From: a virus
Direction: 5' to 3' (one strand)
DNA: 64,000 nucleotides
IMG/VR virus record: IMGVR_UViG_3300017971_000200
Location: 62,001-126,000 of that record
The notes under the pieces were generated by a model. That model did not search any database, had not been told where the DNA came from, and worked only from the letters and a program-made list of their open reading frames with translations. Within the stretch, counting starts at the first letter, position 1; each line of letters starts with the position of its first letter. The translations under genes were made by a program, and so were the position numbers. Positions 37,745 to 45,552 of this stretch are shown here, one piece after another.

Positions 37745-37994
37745 TTAAAAATAATCTTTCTAACTGTTTTTCTGTTATATCATAAAATCCATCTGGCCAA
37801 GTGTGACAACGACCATCCGAATCTATCTCAATTTTGTGTTCATTAAACATTACATAATATCCACTTAACTTTTGTTCCATAATCTGAACGCGAACATCAT
37901 TAAAAGAATATTCACTTTCAATAGTTCCAATGAAGTTATCTTTAGGATCATATAAAAAACACATGATTTGTGGTATGTTATTTATTTTAATCAT
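37737..37994 (-). CDS. Unknown beta-rich protein, 85 aa
   Basis: Alternating strands (GYYVMFNEHKIEIDSDG) suggest a small beta domain. Unknown. Confidence 0.65.
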   Translation of the reverse strand: MIKINNIPQIMCFLYDPKDNFIGTIESEYSFNDVRVQIMEQKLSGYYVMFNEHKIEIDSDGRCHTWPDGFYDITEKQLERLFLND

Positions 37995-38004
37995 AATATC
38001 CTCA

Positions 38005-38202
38005 TTACATATTTGCTATCATTTCTTCAACTAAAATCAAATCTTCAGCAACAATATTCAACTCTCGTTGTTTTTCTGCTAACAAATCATTCAACACTTC
38101 AACTTTATTTTGATAAATTATTTCTTTGAGTTCGGCAATTTCAGCTTCCAAACGTTCTTTTTTAGCATACATCTTTTTTACATAACTAAAATCTTGTTCC
38201 AT
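38005..38202 (-). CDS. Coiled-coil protein, 65 aa
   Basis: Start at MEQDFSYVKKM, supported by AAGGA ten bases upstream. Almost all heptad-like helix (ERLEAEIAELKEIIYQ). Confidence 0.65.
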   Translation of the reverse strand: MEQDFSYVKKMYAKKERLEAEIAELKEIIYQNKVEVLNDLLAEKQRELNIVAEDLILVEEMIANM

Positions 38203-38213
38203 TTTATATATCC

Positions 38214-38495
38214 TTATTTTACGGGATTCCAAATAGTTAATCTATGTTTTAATTTACCTATTCTTTCTATATCAGTAAAACCCTCAGGAATTTCTCGACC
38301 AGTTCTTTTCCAATTTTTACGAGCTTCACCTTTAGACCGAAACAATCCAAACATAACTAATATATCAAACATATCTTCATCAGGTCCAACACCAACAAAA
38401 CCTTCATCTTCACCAAACAAATGTTTGAATAAATCTACATTTGATTCTAAATTATCATTTTGTACGATAACATTAAACTCTTGACCCATACTCAT
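38214..38495 (-). CDS. Unknown protein, 93 aa
   Basis: Start at MSMGQEFNVI with GAAAGGA upstream. Acidic N-terminal half and basic C-terminal half. First gene after the promoter at 38525. Confidence 0.65.
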   Translation of the reverse strand: MSMGQEFNVIVQNDNLESNVDLFKHLFGEDEGFVGVGPDEDMFDILVMFGLFRSKGEARKNWKRTGREIPEGFTDIERIGKLKHRLTIWNPVK

Positions 38496-38524
38496 TTTAT
38501 TTTTTCCTTTCTCAAACATACCTA

Positions 38525-38553
38525 AATATACGAAAAAACGGCGTCTTTGTCAA
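38525..38553 (-). promoter_or_regulatory. Leftward promoter at divergent junction
   Basis: TTGACA-17-TATATT on the minus strand. Faces away from the plus-strand island starting at 38624. Confidence 0.85.
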
Positions 38554-38595
38554 CTGTTTTTTTCAATATTTGTAACTTTTTTTCATTTTTTCTCG

Positions 38596-38601
38596 TATAC
38601 T
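38596..38601 (+). promoter_or_regulatory. Possible -10 box for the plus-strand island
   Basis: TATACT 23 bases before the first plus-strand ATG. No clear TTGACA at the right distance. Confidence 0.3.
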
Positions 38602-38623
38602 ATATAAACGAAAGGAATAAACC

Positions 38624-38761
38624 ATGTTTACAAACATTATTTTAGGAATTATTATTTTGATTTTCGCCATACCATTTGTCTACATTATTATTGCAGACCT
38701 ATTTGACGTGGCGAAACGATTAAAACCATACATCATATTAGCGTTCAACAAACTCACATAA
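38624..38761 (+). CDS. Small membrane protein, 45 aa
   Basis: MFTNIILGIIILIFAIPFVY onward, one long hydrophobic helix and a basic tail. GAAAGGAATAAACC precedes ATG. First gene of the only plus-strand block in the window. Confidence 0.65.
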   Translation: MFTNIILGIIILIFAIPFVYIIIADLFDVAKRLKPYIILAFNKLT

Positions 38762-38772
38762 GGAGGCTTATC

Positions 38773-39168
38773 ATGAAACTTTTACTAACTTTTTTACTTG
38801 TCATTTTATTCGTGTCGCCAACATTAGCAAACAGCGAACGACTTATTAAAAATGCGTTACCAAATTATGAACTTGCATTAAGTTCAAATAATAACGGGCT
38901 AATCATTTCTGCCGTTGAAAATGTAGTTGAATTAAAAATTCGTGCTCCATATTTAGATTTGTCAAAGATCATAACTAAACTTGATAAATTGTCTGAAAGT
39001 GAAACACCTGAAATTAAATACAAATCTTTTGTTGTTAGTTCATTTCTTAAAAATCCACACTTTTTTACTTGGCTAAAAGATAAAAACGATCAAGAAAAAC
39101 TTGAGTTAATGAAAAAAATGTTGTCTCATTTAGAACAATTCGCTAACAAAAAACATAAGGAGAATTAA
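38773..39168 (+). CDS. Secreted helical protein, 131 aa
   Basis: Signal peptide (MKLLLTFLLVILFVSPTLAN) followed by helical repeats (RLIKNALPNYELAL, VENVVELKIRAPYLDLSKI). The style resembles periplasmic proteins of FCB-group bacteria, so it may be host-acquired. AAGGAGG upstream. Confidence 0.72.
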   Translation: MKLLLTFLLVILFVSPTLANSERLIKNALPNYELALSSNNNGLIISAVENVVELKIRAPYLDLSKIITKLDKLSESETPEIKYKSFVVSSFLKNPHFFTWLKDKNDQEKLELMKKMLSHLEQFANKKHKEN

Positions 39169-39170
39169 TT

Positions 39171-39572
39171 ATGAAACAATTTTTTATTATTCTACTTTCA
39201 TTGTTGTTTGTTGTTCCTGTAATGTCTCAAGATACTTTATCTGTCAGGACTTTTGATGATCTTGGCCCAGCCCTTGAGAAAAAACTTGAGCCTCTCAAAC
39301 AACTTGAATCATTACCACACGACGATTGTAATTGCGAAGAATGTATGGTAATCAAAAACAAGGTTGCTGACGAAGTTGACGCCATCGTTTTAGATGTCGA
39401 TATTCAACTTGAACCCTGGCAATCTCGTACATTCCATGAAAAAATAAAATATGGTATGAACAAGATTGAAACACTTAATAAACTGGGCGAAAAAATTCGT
39501 AACAAGGAGCGTCTTCGGCATAGACACCACGATCACGAATGCGAAAAATGCCCGAAAACATTGGAAAATTAA
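39171..39572 (+). CDS. Secreted Cys/His-rich protein, 133 aa
   Basis: Signal peptide ending VMSQ. Mature part has CNCEEC near residue 53 and RHRHHDHECEKC at the end, suggesting a metal-binding periplasmic protein. Three bases after the previous gene with AAGGAG. Confidence 0.7.
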   Translation: MKQFFIILLSLLFVVPVMSQDTLSVRTFDDLGPALEKKLEPLKQLESLPHDDCNCEECMVIKNKVADEVDAIVLDVDIQLEPWQSRTFHEKIKYGMNKIETLNKLGEKIRNKERLRHRHHDHECEKCPKTLEN

Positions 39573-39588
39573 TCATAGGAGTAATAAC

Positions 39589-39909
39589 ATGGAACTTGGA
39601 TTTTTAGTACCTGTAGCATTTTTGTTCTTAATCGGTTGGATTGTTAAAACAATCTCTGACAACAAAGTAAGAAAACGTGCTTTAGAAAATGGTAATCTCA
39701 ATGAAAGTATCAAACATCTATGGCAAAAATCTTACGCGAATCGTCCACTACAAAACATTAAATGGGCTATTATATTTGCCGGAATTGGATTCGTAATACT
39801 TCTTGCTCACCTGTTCGCCCTTGCTGAAGCTGTCGCTATTGGATTCGTATGTATTGTTGTCGCTGTTGCTTTACTTGTATATTATAAAATGGAAAAAAAT
39901 AAATGTTAA
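39589..39909 (+). CDS. Membrane protein, 106 aa
   Basis: Start at MELGFLVPVAF, preceded by ATAGGAG. Three hydrophobic segments (3-20, about 58-75, 80-97) with a basic loop. It resembles small DUF6249-type membrane proteins of Bacteroidota (weak). Confidence 0.68.
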   Translation: MELGFLVPVAFLFLIGWIVKTISDNKVRKRALENGNLNESIKHLWQKSYANRPLQNIKWAIIFAGIGFVILLAHLFALAEAVAIGFVCIVVAVALLVYYKMEKNKC

Positions 39910-39924
39910 AACAATCCTACCTAA

Positions 39925-39964
39925 TAAAAAGGGCGTCATTCTAACCCCCAGACGCCCTTTTTTT
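39925..39964 (+). terminator. Bidirectional terminator
   Basis: GGGCGTC/GACGCCC hairpin flanked by A-run and T-run, so it serves the plus-strand island and the convergent minus-strand gene at 39963. Confidence 0.9.
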
Positions 39965-40178
39965 AATTCAAATCCTCTTTTGATTCTACTATTACCGTTA
40001 CATCGGGACGCCCTAACGCTTTAGCAAGAGTTTCTAACATAAATGTCGTCTCAACCTTTTCTTCAGTTGTCACTGGACTATTCACTCTAATTTTGAATGT
40101 TCCATCCGACGGCAATGAACTTATTTCTTTAATCAACCTATTTGCTAAATCATCTACCTCTTTCTCATAATCTGTCAT
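39963..40178 (-). CDS. Unknown acidic protein, 71 aa
   Basis: Two helices and a strand-rich core (FKIRVNSP); last gene before the shared terminator. Not recognised. Confidence 0.65.
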   Translation of the reverse strand: MTDYEKEVDDLANRLIKEISSLPSDGTFKIRVNSPVTTEEKVETTFMLETLAKALGRPDVTVIVESKEDLN

Positions 40179-40179
40179 A

Positions 40180-40437
40180 TTATATTCCTTTCCCTAAATC
40201 GTCTAAAAACTTTAACATTCCTTTTTCAATAAAATCATATACGTGTTGGGCGACATACTCAAGTTTATCTACATGAAATGAATCATGAGAAGGATTTTCA
40301 CTAACTCCACTTGAGCAGTTACATGCGCTCATAGAGATTAATCCAAACCATTGACCTCTTTCATCTTCGCCAACTTCCGAGATAATCCAAAAAGAGTTAC
40401 CAAACTTTACTACATTTCCTTTATTATAACGTCTCAT
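40180..40437 (-). CDS. Unknown beta-rich protein, 85 aa
   Basis: GNVVKFGNSFWIISEVGED suggests a small beta-barrel like the KOW/SH3 modules at 42394 and 43664. Cys pair ACNCSS. Confidence 0.65.
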   Translation of the reverse strand: MRRYNKGNVVKFGNSFWIISEVGEDERGQWFGLISMSACNCSSGVSENPSHDSFHVDKLEYVAQHVYDFIEKGMLKFLDDLGKGI

Positions 40438-40595
40438 TTGTCTTTTACTATAACAGTTTTTTCATTTATCAAACCAACAATAAGTTGTGTTTGTAACTCA
40501 ACAAATTCTTCTAATTCATCTACACTCATTTTATCCAATATCTCTTGTCGCTCTTTCGCGGGTTTCCCCATAAATTCTAATATATCAATTTCCAT
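40434..40595 (-). CDS. Helical protein, 53 aa
   Basis: MEIDILEFMGKPAKERQEIL onward; overlaps 40585 by eleven bases and 40180 by four. Below the usual length cut-off. Confidence 0.6.
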   Translation of the reverse strand: MEIDILEFMGKPAKERQEILDKMSVDELEEFVELQTQLIVGLINEKTVIVKDK

Positions 40596-41217
40596 ATGCG
40601 TCTACGCCTCCAAATGATTTATACAAACTATTTAATGTTACTATTTCTATTTTTTCCAATCCACCAGTTCGCTGATCAAATTTTCTCTCTATATCATAAA
40701 CAACCTTTGACGCCTTTTCTATCGATTCTTCACTTAAATTAAACCTATTACTTTCAATCGCACTTTTTATTCTTCTAAACTTACCACGAATGGATGCTCT
40801 TTTCTCAGTATATTCAACAATATTATTTGCATCTTCAAATGACTTTATAGGATCACTCCAAGTTTTTATAGGCGTCGATCCGTGATACAAATCCCAATCA
40901 CCGGTTTCTTTATTAAATGATAAAATCCAATTACCTTTACGACGAAATTCCGTGACCTCAATCATTTCCCAATCTTGATCTTTCGCCCATTCTTTTATAA
41001 CGAAATCAAGTGCTTCTCCCTTTGACGAAAATTCAGCGACCCGGTTATCAACTTTCTTAGCGTTTACAATCCACCTTTCTTTACCATCACCTGGCATCAA
41101 TACTCTACTTACACCATAAACACCTAATGTAAATAATTTATTATCCATAGGCGAATTATCACTAATTTGACCAAAAAAATCTAAAGCGATTCTATATTCT
41201 AATGCAGTACCACTCAT
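40585..41217 (-). CDS. Unknown protein, 210 aa
   Basis: N-terminal beta region, WILSFNKETGDWDLYHGS, then a helical C-terminal part ending IEIVTLNSLYKSFGG, similar to the LYK module in other proteins here. No enzymatic motif. Confidence 0.65.
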   Translation of the reverse strand: MSGTALEYRIALDFFGQISDNSPMDNKLFTLGVYGVSRVLMPGDGKERWIVNAKKVDNRVAEFSSKGEALDFVIKEWAKDQDWEMIEVTEFRRKGNWILSFNKETGDWDLYHGSTPIKTWSDPIKSFEDANNIVEYTEKRASIRGKFRRIKSAIESNRFNLSEESIEKASKVVYDIERKFDQRTGGLEKIEIVTLNSLYKSFGGVDAYGN

Positions 41218-41651
41218 GGTATATCCTTTTTCACAAATGAATATGATTCATAAACATCTAATCCTACCACTCGTCCAAATGTCGCCGTTGAATCACTCGT
41301 CAGGCGAAAAGCAAACATAAAAGGTTTTCCATTTTCATCATGAAAGTTTGATGGTTTATTGTTAAACAATCGTTTCTCAACTTTACATACAATAATATTT
41401 TTATATACACCTTTTAATTTGAAATATCGTCCACTCATATATTGTGATGTCGCCACCTTTTTCGTGGGCTCGCCATCTAAATTTCTCAAATATGAGTTGT
41501 ACTCAAATATCCATATATCTAATTCGGCTTGAAAATATACCTCGGTGTAAAAATGTTGATCCCAATGTTTTATTTGCCATAAGCCAGAATGCGGGTGTCC
41601 GGCGACACCCACACTAACTAATATAATGAATATTAAAATAAGTTTTTTCAT
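41214..41651 (-). CDS. Secreted protein, 145 aa
   Basis: Signal peptide (MKKLILIFIILVSVGVAG) and a beta-rich domain with many aromatic residues. Overlaps 41648 by four bases. Confidence 0.7.
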   Translation of the reverse strand: MKKLILIFIILVSVGVAGHPHSGLWQIKHWDQHFYTEVYFQAELDIWIFEYNSYLRNLDGEPTKKVATSQYMSGRYFKLKGVYKNIIVCKVEKRLFNNKPSNFHDENGKPFMFAFRLTSDSTATFGRVVGLDVYESYSFVKKDIP

Positions 41652-42202
41652 TTAGACGCTTCCGTATCGGGACGACTTGCTTCAGTTTTATTTGTTCCAT
41701 TAGCAACCAAATCCAAAAGTTCTTCTGTATGTAATAGATCGGCAGCTTTTTTGACTTTAGGAACAATTACTTTGTATATTTCTTTTACCAATCCCAAGAA
41801 AATATATTTCATGAAAACAAATGTTATTCCAAATACAATCGCCGTCCAAATACTACCGGTAGACGCGATTAAAACTGCTAAACTTGTATATAACACACTC
41901 GACATACTTGTTTGAAATTTATACCATTTTGAGTTAAGTTTTTTATCCCACTTCAAAATAGATTCAATCTTTTTCTTGTCCTTTAAATCCTTACTACCGA
42001 AAATCGTATCACCGTCTAACATTCCTATAACAATAAGTAATACAACAGTGATTACAAGTTCAAGAATAAACATAATCCACATATAAAAAATCGTTATCGA
42101 CTCACATGCCGAATTTCCGTAGTAATAACCATAAATAACTACGGCAGGAATAACTAACCAACCTAAGATATTACCTAAAGTTGTTTTAATTGCTTGCTTC
42201 AT
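41648..42202 (-). CDS. Multi-pass membrane protein, 184 aa
   Basis: Four hydrophobic segments (about 10-27, 37-60, 102-118, 120-137) and a soluble helical C-terminus. Unknown. Confidence 0.7.
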   Translation of the reverse strand: MKQAIKTTLGNILGWLVIPAVVIYGYYYGNSACESITIFYMWIMFILELVITVVLLIVIGMLDGDTIFGSKDLKDKKKIESILKWDKKLNSKWYKFQTSMSSVLYTSLAVLIASTGSIWTAIVFGITFVFMKYIFLGLVKEIYKVIVPKVKKAADLLHTEELLDLVANGTNKTEASRPDTEASK

Positions 42203-42224
42203 AACATTCTCCTTATTTTATTGT

Positions 42225-42413
42225 TTATATTCCAATCCAATCTTCAAAATCTTCTTTTTCGACTTCTTTATCCCACGAAAAATTAAATCCCAACCAACAA
42301 TATATCGCAGGATTCTTTTTCAATGTCAATCGTCTCGGTATGATATAACGATACCATATAACATATACACCTTTTACAGGTGACCCGAGTAACCTATACA
42401 ACTTGTTTAGCAT
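42225..42413 (-). CDS. Unknown small protein, 62 aa
   Basis: Aromatic-rich, basic N-terminal half, acidic end. Overlaps 42394 by 20 bases. Confidence 0.6.
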   Translation of the reverse strand: MLNKLYRLLGSPVKGVYVIWYRYIIPRRLTLKKNPAIYCWLGFNFSWDKEVEKEDFEDWIGI

Positions 42414-43251
42414 TAGCTTCTGCCTCCATTTGTTTAAATTCTAAATCTATATCTTTACTTACTTGTATATTTTCTTTATATAATGTATTTAATCGTTTCG
42501 CCGTCTCTTTTGTGAATATTCTCTTGTCCATAAATTCTTTATAATAACTTTCTAATACATTAAAATCTTGTTCAACTATTTCAAGAGCATCATCAGCCAT
42601 ATGAAATTGTAACAACTTGTCTCTATTCTCTCGGATTAATTGAGAAATTATATAAAACTTTTTTCTTATGTGTTCGTCTTTATCTTCCCATATACGAATA
42701 CTATCTTTTTTATATGAAGCATGATTTTCTTCTGTACGATAACGTTTTACACCATCACTATCTTTCAATACAAGACGTACTTTCATTACTTTATACTTAA
42801 ACTCACCATTCTTTAAAACAAGAACTCTATCACCTACATGAATATCACTATTTGTATTGACGCCAACTAAATCGTTCGGCCCCACAGTTTGAAAATGTAT
42901 GTTACCATTACCTGATGGTTTTGTTGGTTGAATAACATATTCTAATTGTCTATCATGAACTTGAACTCTCGCAACACTCCACGTATCAGTATTATTGTAA
43001 CCGAGTTCCGGATGATTCTCTCCAAACCTAACAATGTCGCCCAACGCAAATGTTTTCGCTAAAGTAACTTCTTTAGTAGAGAATATTTTTTTCGTTCCCT
43101 CTACATGAATAAGTACACTACCCGTTTGCACTATTGGTTGACCAACGGTTTCTACAACAAAATAACTTCCTTTTGGAAATGTTGTATTTTTATACTTACA
43201 ATCTTTTGTCGTAACTACAATGTCACGCGGGTTTATTTTGTTTGCGCTCAT
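42394..43251 (-). CDS. Protein with repeated SH3-like strands and LYK module, 285 aa
   Basis: Beta repeats such as FALGDIVRFGEN and IHVGDRVLVLKNGEF look like KOW/SH3-type barrels. DSIRIWEDKDEHIRKKF then leads into helices ending FTKETAKRLNTLYKEN. Same overall plan as 43664. May be a paralogous pair; role unknown. Confidence 0.68.
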   Translation of the reverse strand: MSANKINPRDIVVTTKDCKYKNTTFPKGSYFVVETVGQPIVQTGSVLIHVEGTKKIFSTKEVTLAKTFALGDIVRFGENHPELGYNNTDTWSVARVQVHDRQLEYVIQPTKPSGNGNIHFQTVGPNDLVGVNTNSDIHVGDRVLVLKNGEFKYKVMKVRLVLKDSDGVKRYRTEENHASYKKDSIRIWEDKDEHIRKKFYIISQLIRENRDKLLQFHMADDALEIVEQDFNVLESYYKEFMDKRIFTKETAKRLNTLYKENIQVSKDIDLEFKQMEAEANAKQVV

Positions 43252-43360
43252 TTCTCAACTTTTGATTTAATTCTAATTTTCTAATCTTTTCGTCTACTCT
43301 TTCCTTTTCCACAAGAAGTTCGGCTAAATCGAGTGCGGAATCACTTCCATGTATTCGCAT
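43223..43360 (-). CDS. Small basic helical protein, 45 aa
   Basis: MRIHGSDSALDLAELLVEKE onward. Overlaps the 42394 start by 29 bases, so some doubt. Confidence 0.5.
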   Translation of the reverse strand: MRIHGSDSALDLAELLVEKERVDEKIRKLELNQKLRNERKQNKPA

Positions 43361-43363
43361 GAT

Positions 43364-43492
43364 TTACCTCGCTTCCAGAACTTCCACATTCATACCGTAT
43401 ATACTTGCAGCGGCGTGTGTGGCATCAAAAATATTATACTCAAAAACAGTTCCAACTTTCATTTCACCAACGAATACATTATAGGCTCTCAT
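43364..43492 (-). CDS. Small protein, 42 aa
   Basis: MRAYNVFVGEMKVGTVFEYN onward; GGAG eight bases upstream. Overlaps 43479 by 14 bases. Confidence 0.55.
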   Translation of the reverse strand: MRAYNVFVGEMKVGTVFEYNIFDATHAAASIYGMNVEVLEAR

Positions 43493-43589
43493 AGATAACT
43501 CCAGTCTTATATGATTTATATGTTTTATAAAGTGCTTGAACTACTTGAATCACAATTAAAGTTATAAAAATAATCCAAAATAATGACAT
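43479..43589 (-). CDS. Tiny membrane protein, 36 aa
   Basis: MSLFWIIFITLIVIQVVQAL, single hydrophobic helix. AAGGAAAGAAAAG upstream and promoter at 43617. Confidence 0.6.
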   Translation of the reverse strand: MSLFWIIFITLIVIQVVQALYKTYKSYKTGVIYESL

Positions 43590-43616
43590 CTTTTCTTTCC
43601 TTTTTTAATGTACCTA

Positions 43617-43645
43617 AATATACGAAAAAATATAACCTTTGTCAA
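43617..43645 (-). promoter_or_regulatory. Promoter for the 43589 operon
   Basis: TTGACA-17-TATATT on the minus strand with TCAGAAAACAG upstream. Confidence 0.87.
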
Positions 43646-43663
43646 CTGTTTTCTGATATTTTT

Positions 43664-44440
43664 TTATGTACTCGGTGTGTGTATAACCGCGTGAGCATTA
43701 GGTATTTCAAAATTCATCAAAGTTCTATATTCTTCTATACTATATTTTGGTTCATAACCGGTTGGAACATTACCATCATATACCCATTTAGGATCAGCGT
43801 AAAAGACTTGACTTTTCTTTTCGATTTTCCAAATCTCATTCAACTTCCTAATATCTTCTTTAGAAAATTCTTCGTGATATAAAAACTTATCAAACTTATA
43901 TTTGACGTGTCTCATATTCGCCACGTGTTGATCGATTAACGCTTTAACAAAATTTTCTTTCTTACGAAGCTCAAGAGTTGTCTTGTTTGTATTCATCAAG
44001 GCGAATAACTTCTTGAATTTCATACATATATCATCGTCTTTTTCTCTCCATATACGGACATCGTCACAATCTACATAAAATCCAATATCACCACCACCAA
44101 TAGAATCAGCGACCAGATATAACTTACCGGTTTCATCCCATTCTTTTACAATACCGATAACACCTTGAGATTCTCCACATTTGACTATAACCCGACCACC
44201 TTTACACGCTATCAAAACTTCCTCACCATTTGGTTTCCTATCTATTAAACTCGAGGCATCCCAATAAAGTTCCATTTCACTTTCATAAAATCCAACATTG
44301 GTTTCTTTGACGCCCCACAAATGATCGTCTGACAAATACTTCCCGTGATAAACTTTAAGAGTTAATATATCACCTTTCTTAAAGCGTTCCATTCCACGTT
44401 TGACATCAACCTTTAGTTTTACCTGATCACCGGATTTCAT
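43664..44440 (-). CDS. SH3-like repeat protein with LYK-type module, 258 aa
   Basis: MKSGDQVKLKVDVKRGMERF and FKKGDILTLKVYHGKYL are KOW-like strands. CDDVRIWREKDDDICMKF parallels the 42394 protein and is followed by helices ending FSKEDIRKLNEIWKIE. Tail rich in Pro and Tyr. Confidence 0.68.
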   Translation of the reverse strand: MKSGDQVKLKVDVKRGMERFKKGDILTLKVYHGKYLSDDHLWGVKETNVGFYESEMELYWDASSLIDRKPNGEEVLIACKGGRVIVKCGESQGVIGIVKEWDETGKLYLVADSIGGGDIGFYVDCDDVRIWREKDDDICMKFKKLFALMNTNKTTLELRKKENFVKALIDQHVANMRHVKYKFDKFLYHEEFSKEDIRKLNEIWKIEKKSQVFYADPKWVYDGNVPTGYEPKYSIEEYRTLMNFEIPNAHAVIHTPST

Positions 44441-44682
44441 TATAGTTTCACCACTCCACCTGATGTTTTACGTCTCACATTAAAGTCTTTAATTCTCTTG
44501 GCGAAATCCCTATTAAGTTTACGAGATTCATAACGTCTTTCCATTTCAGCGTTCGCCAGAGACTCGTTCTTGTACTTATCAACTAAACGATATACCTTTT
44601 CACTTGTATCATAACGATACAACAACCATTCTTTCTTACTATACTCAACAACCAAAAATAACTTCGGTCTACCCACTCTCAT
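44440..44682 (-). CDS. Basic small protein, 80 aa
   Basis: Strand-rich N-terminus and Arg/Lys-rich helical C-terminus. One-base overlap with 43664. Unknown. Confidence 0.65.
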   Translation of the reverse strand: MRVGRPKLFLVVEYSKKEWLLYRYDTSEKVYRLVDKYKNESLANAEMERRYESRKLNRDFAKRIKDFNVRRKTSGGVVKL

Positions 44683-44685
44683 GAC

Positions 44686-44874
44686 TTACCTACTTTCTTT
44701 TTTAGTGTAAACCCTGTTACATACAGGGCACTTTAGTTCGGCAGTAACCACACTCGGCTCATTGGAACGCCATACAAATCTTTCTGTATATTCCAATGCG
44801 ACCTGTTCATTATTATTTTTACAACTTGGACATAAATAATTTTTTCGTCCAACTTTCTTTTTCGTCTCAAACAC
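44686..44874 (-). CDS. Zinc-ribbon protein, 62 aa
   Basis: GTG start chosen because GGAGG sits six bases upstream and the overlap with 44867 is then minimal; an ATG at 44955 is also in frame. CPSC and CPVC about 30 residues apart form a ribbon. Confidence 0.65.
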   Translation of the reverse strand: MFETKKKVGRKNYLCPSCKNNNEQVALEYTERFVWRSNEPSVVTAELKCPVCNRVYTKKESR

Positions 44875-45181
44875 TTTGCGCCTCCGTAACCCTTTTGATT
44901 TGGTGGCGCAAACGTGATTCGTGTTTGTCCATTTCACGTAATCTATTTTCTTCATTTACCATATCATTCTTTTTTGTAGATTTGGCAATAGTTGAATACT
45001 TTTCGCCATTCCACTTCATTAAATGATATCGGTTTTCCCATGCAACAATCACATATTTCAGCTTTCGTCCAGGGTCATTGAATTTCTTCATGTTTTTTGC
45101 CTCCCGAGCAACTTTCTTTTTCAACGGAATAACCTTTACGGTTATCTCGTCATTATCTTCATTAAACTTGTATATTTTCAT
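44867..45181 (-). CDS. Basic unknown protein, 104 aa
   Basis: Lys/Arg-rich, with ITVKVIPLKKKVAREAK and a central beta part. Possibly nucleic-acid binding. Confidence 0.65.
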   Translation of the reverse strand: MKIYKFNEDNDEITVKVIPLKKKVAREAKNMKKFNDPGRKLKYVIVAWENRYHLMKWNGEKYSTIAKSTKKNDMVNEENRLREMDKHESRLRHQIKRVTEAQSV

Positions 45182-45480
45182 CGTAAGTAATTAACTCCAT
45201 ATACATCAGTTCCAGCTAAAGGATCATCATTATAGATGTTTCCACGAGCATGTTTAGCAGGAGCACTCCAGCTCGCAGGTTTATAAATATCTCCAGTAGC
45301 GATTTCAACAAAAGCATAAACCGAACGATCATGGACAACTTTAGCAAATTTACGACCAAACGTTAAATCCCAGGGTTTGGGCGACAAATTAGAAAAGTTC
45401 TCCAAAATGTGTTTTTCGTCACGTTCACGTAACAAAACCATAAAGTTCATAATCGCTTCATCAAAATTTTTATTACTCAT
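45178..45480 (-). CDS. Unknown protein, 100 aa
   Basis: Start at MSNKNFDEAIM with GAAAGGA upstream, downstream of the promoter at 45512. Contains KPWDLTFGRKFAKVV. Not recognised. Confidence 0.68.
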   Translation of the reverse strand: MSNKNFDEAIMNFMVLLRERDEKHILENFSNLSPKPWDLTFGRKFAKVVHDRSVYAFVEIATGDIYKPASWSAPAKHARGNIYNDDPLAGTDVYGVNYLR

Positions 45481-45511
45481 TTTCAAATCCTTTCTTGACT
45501 TGTTATACCCA

Positions 45512-45540
45512 AATATAATCAATTCGGGCATAACAGTCAA
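45512..45540 (-). promoter_or_regulatory. Promoter for 45480 operon
   Basis: TTGACT-17-TATATT on the minus strand, just after the VWA gene. Confidence 0.82.
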
Positions 45541-45552
45541 GGGCTTTTTTAA

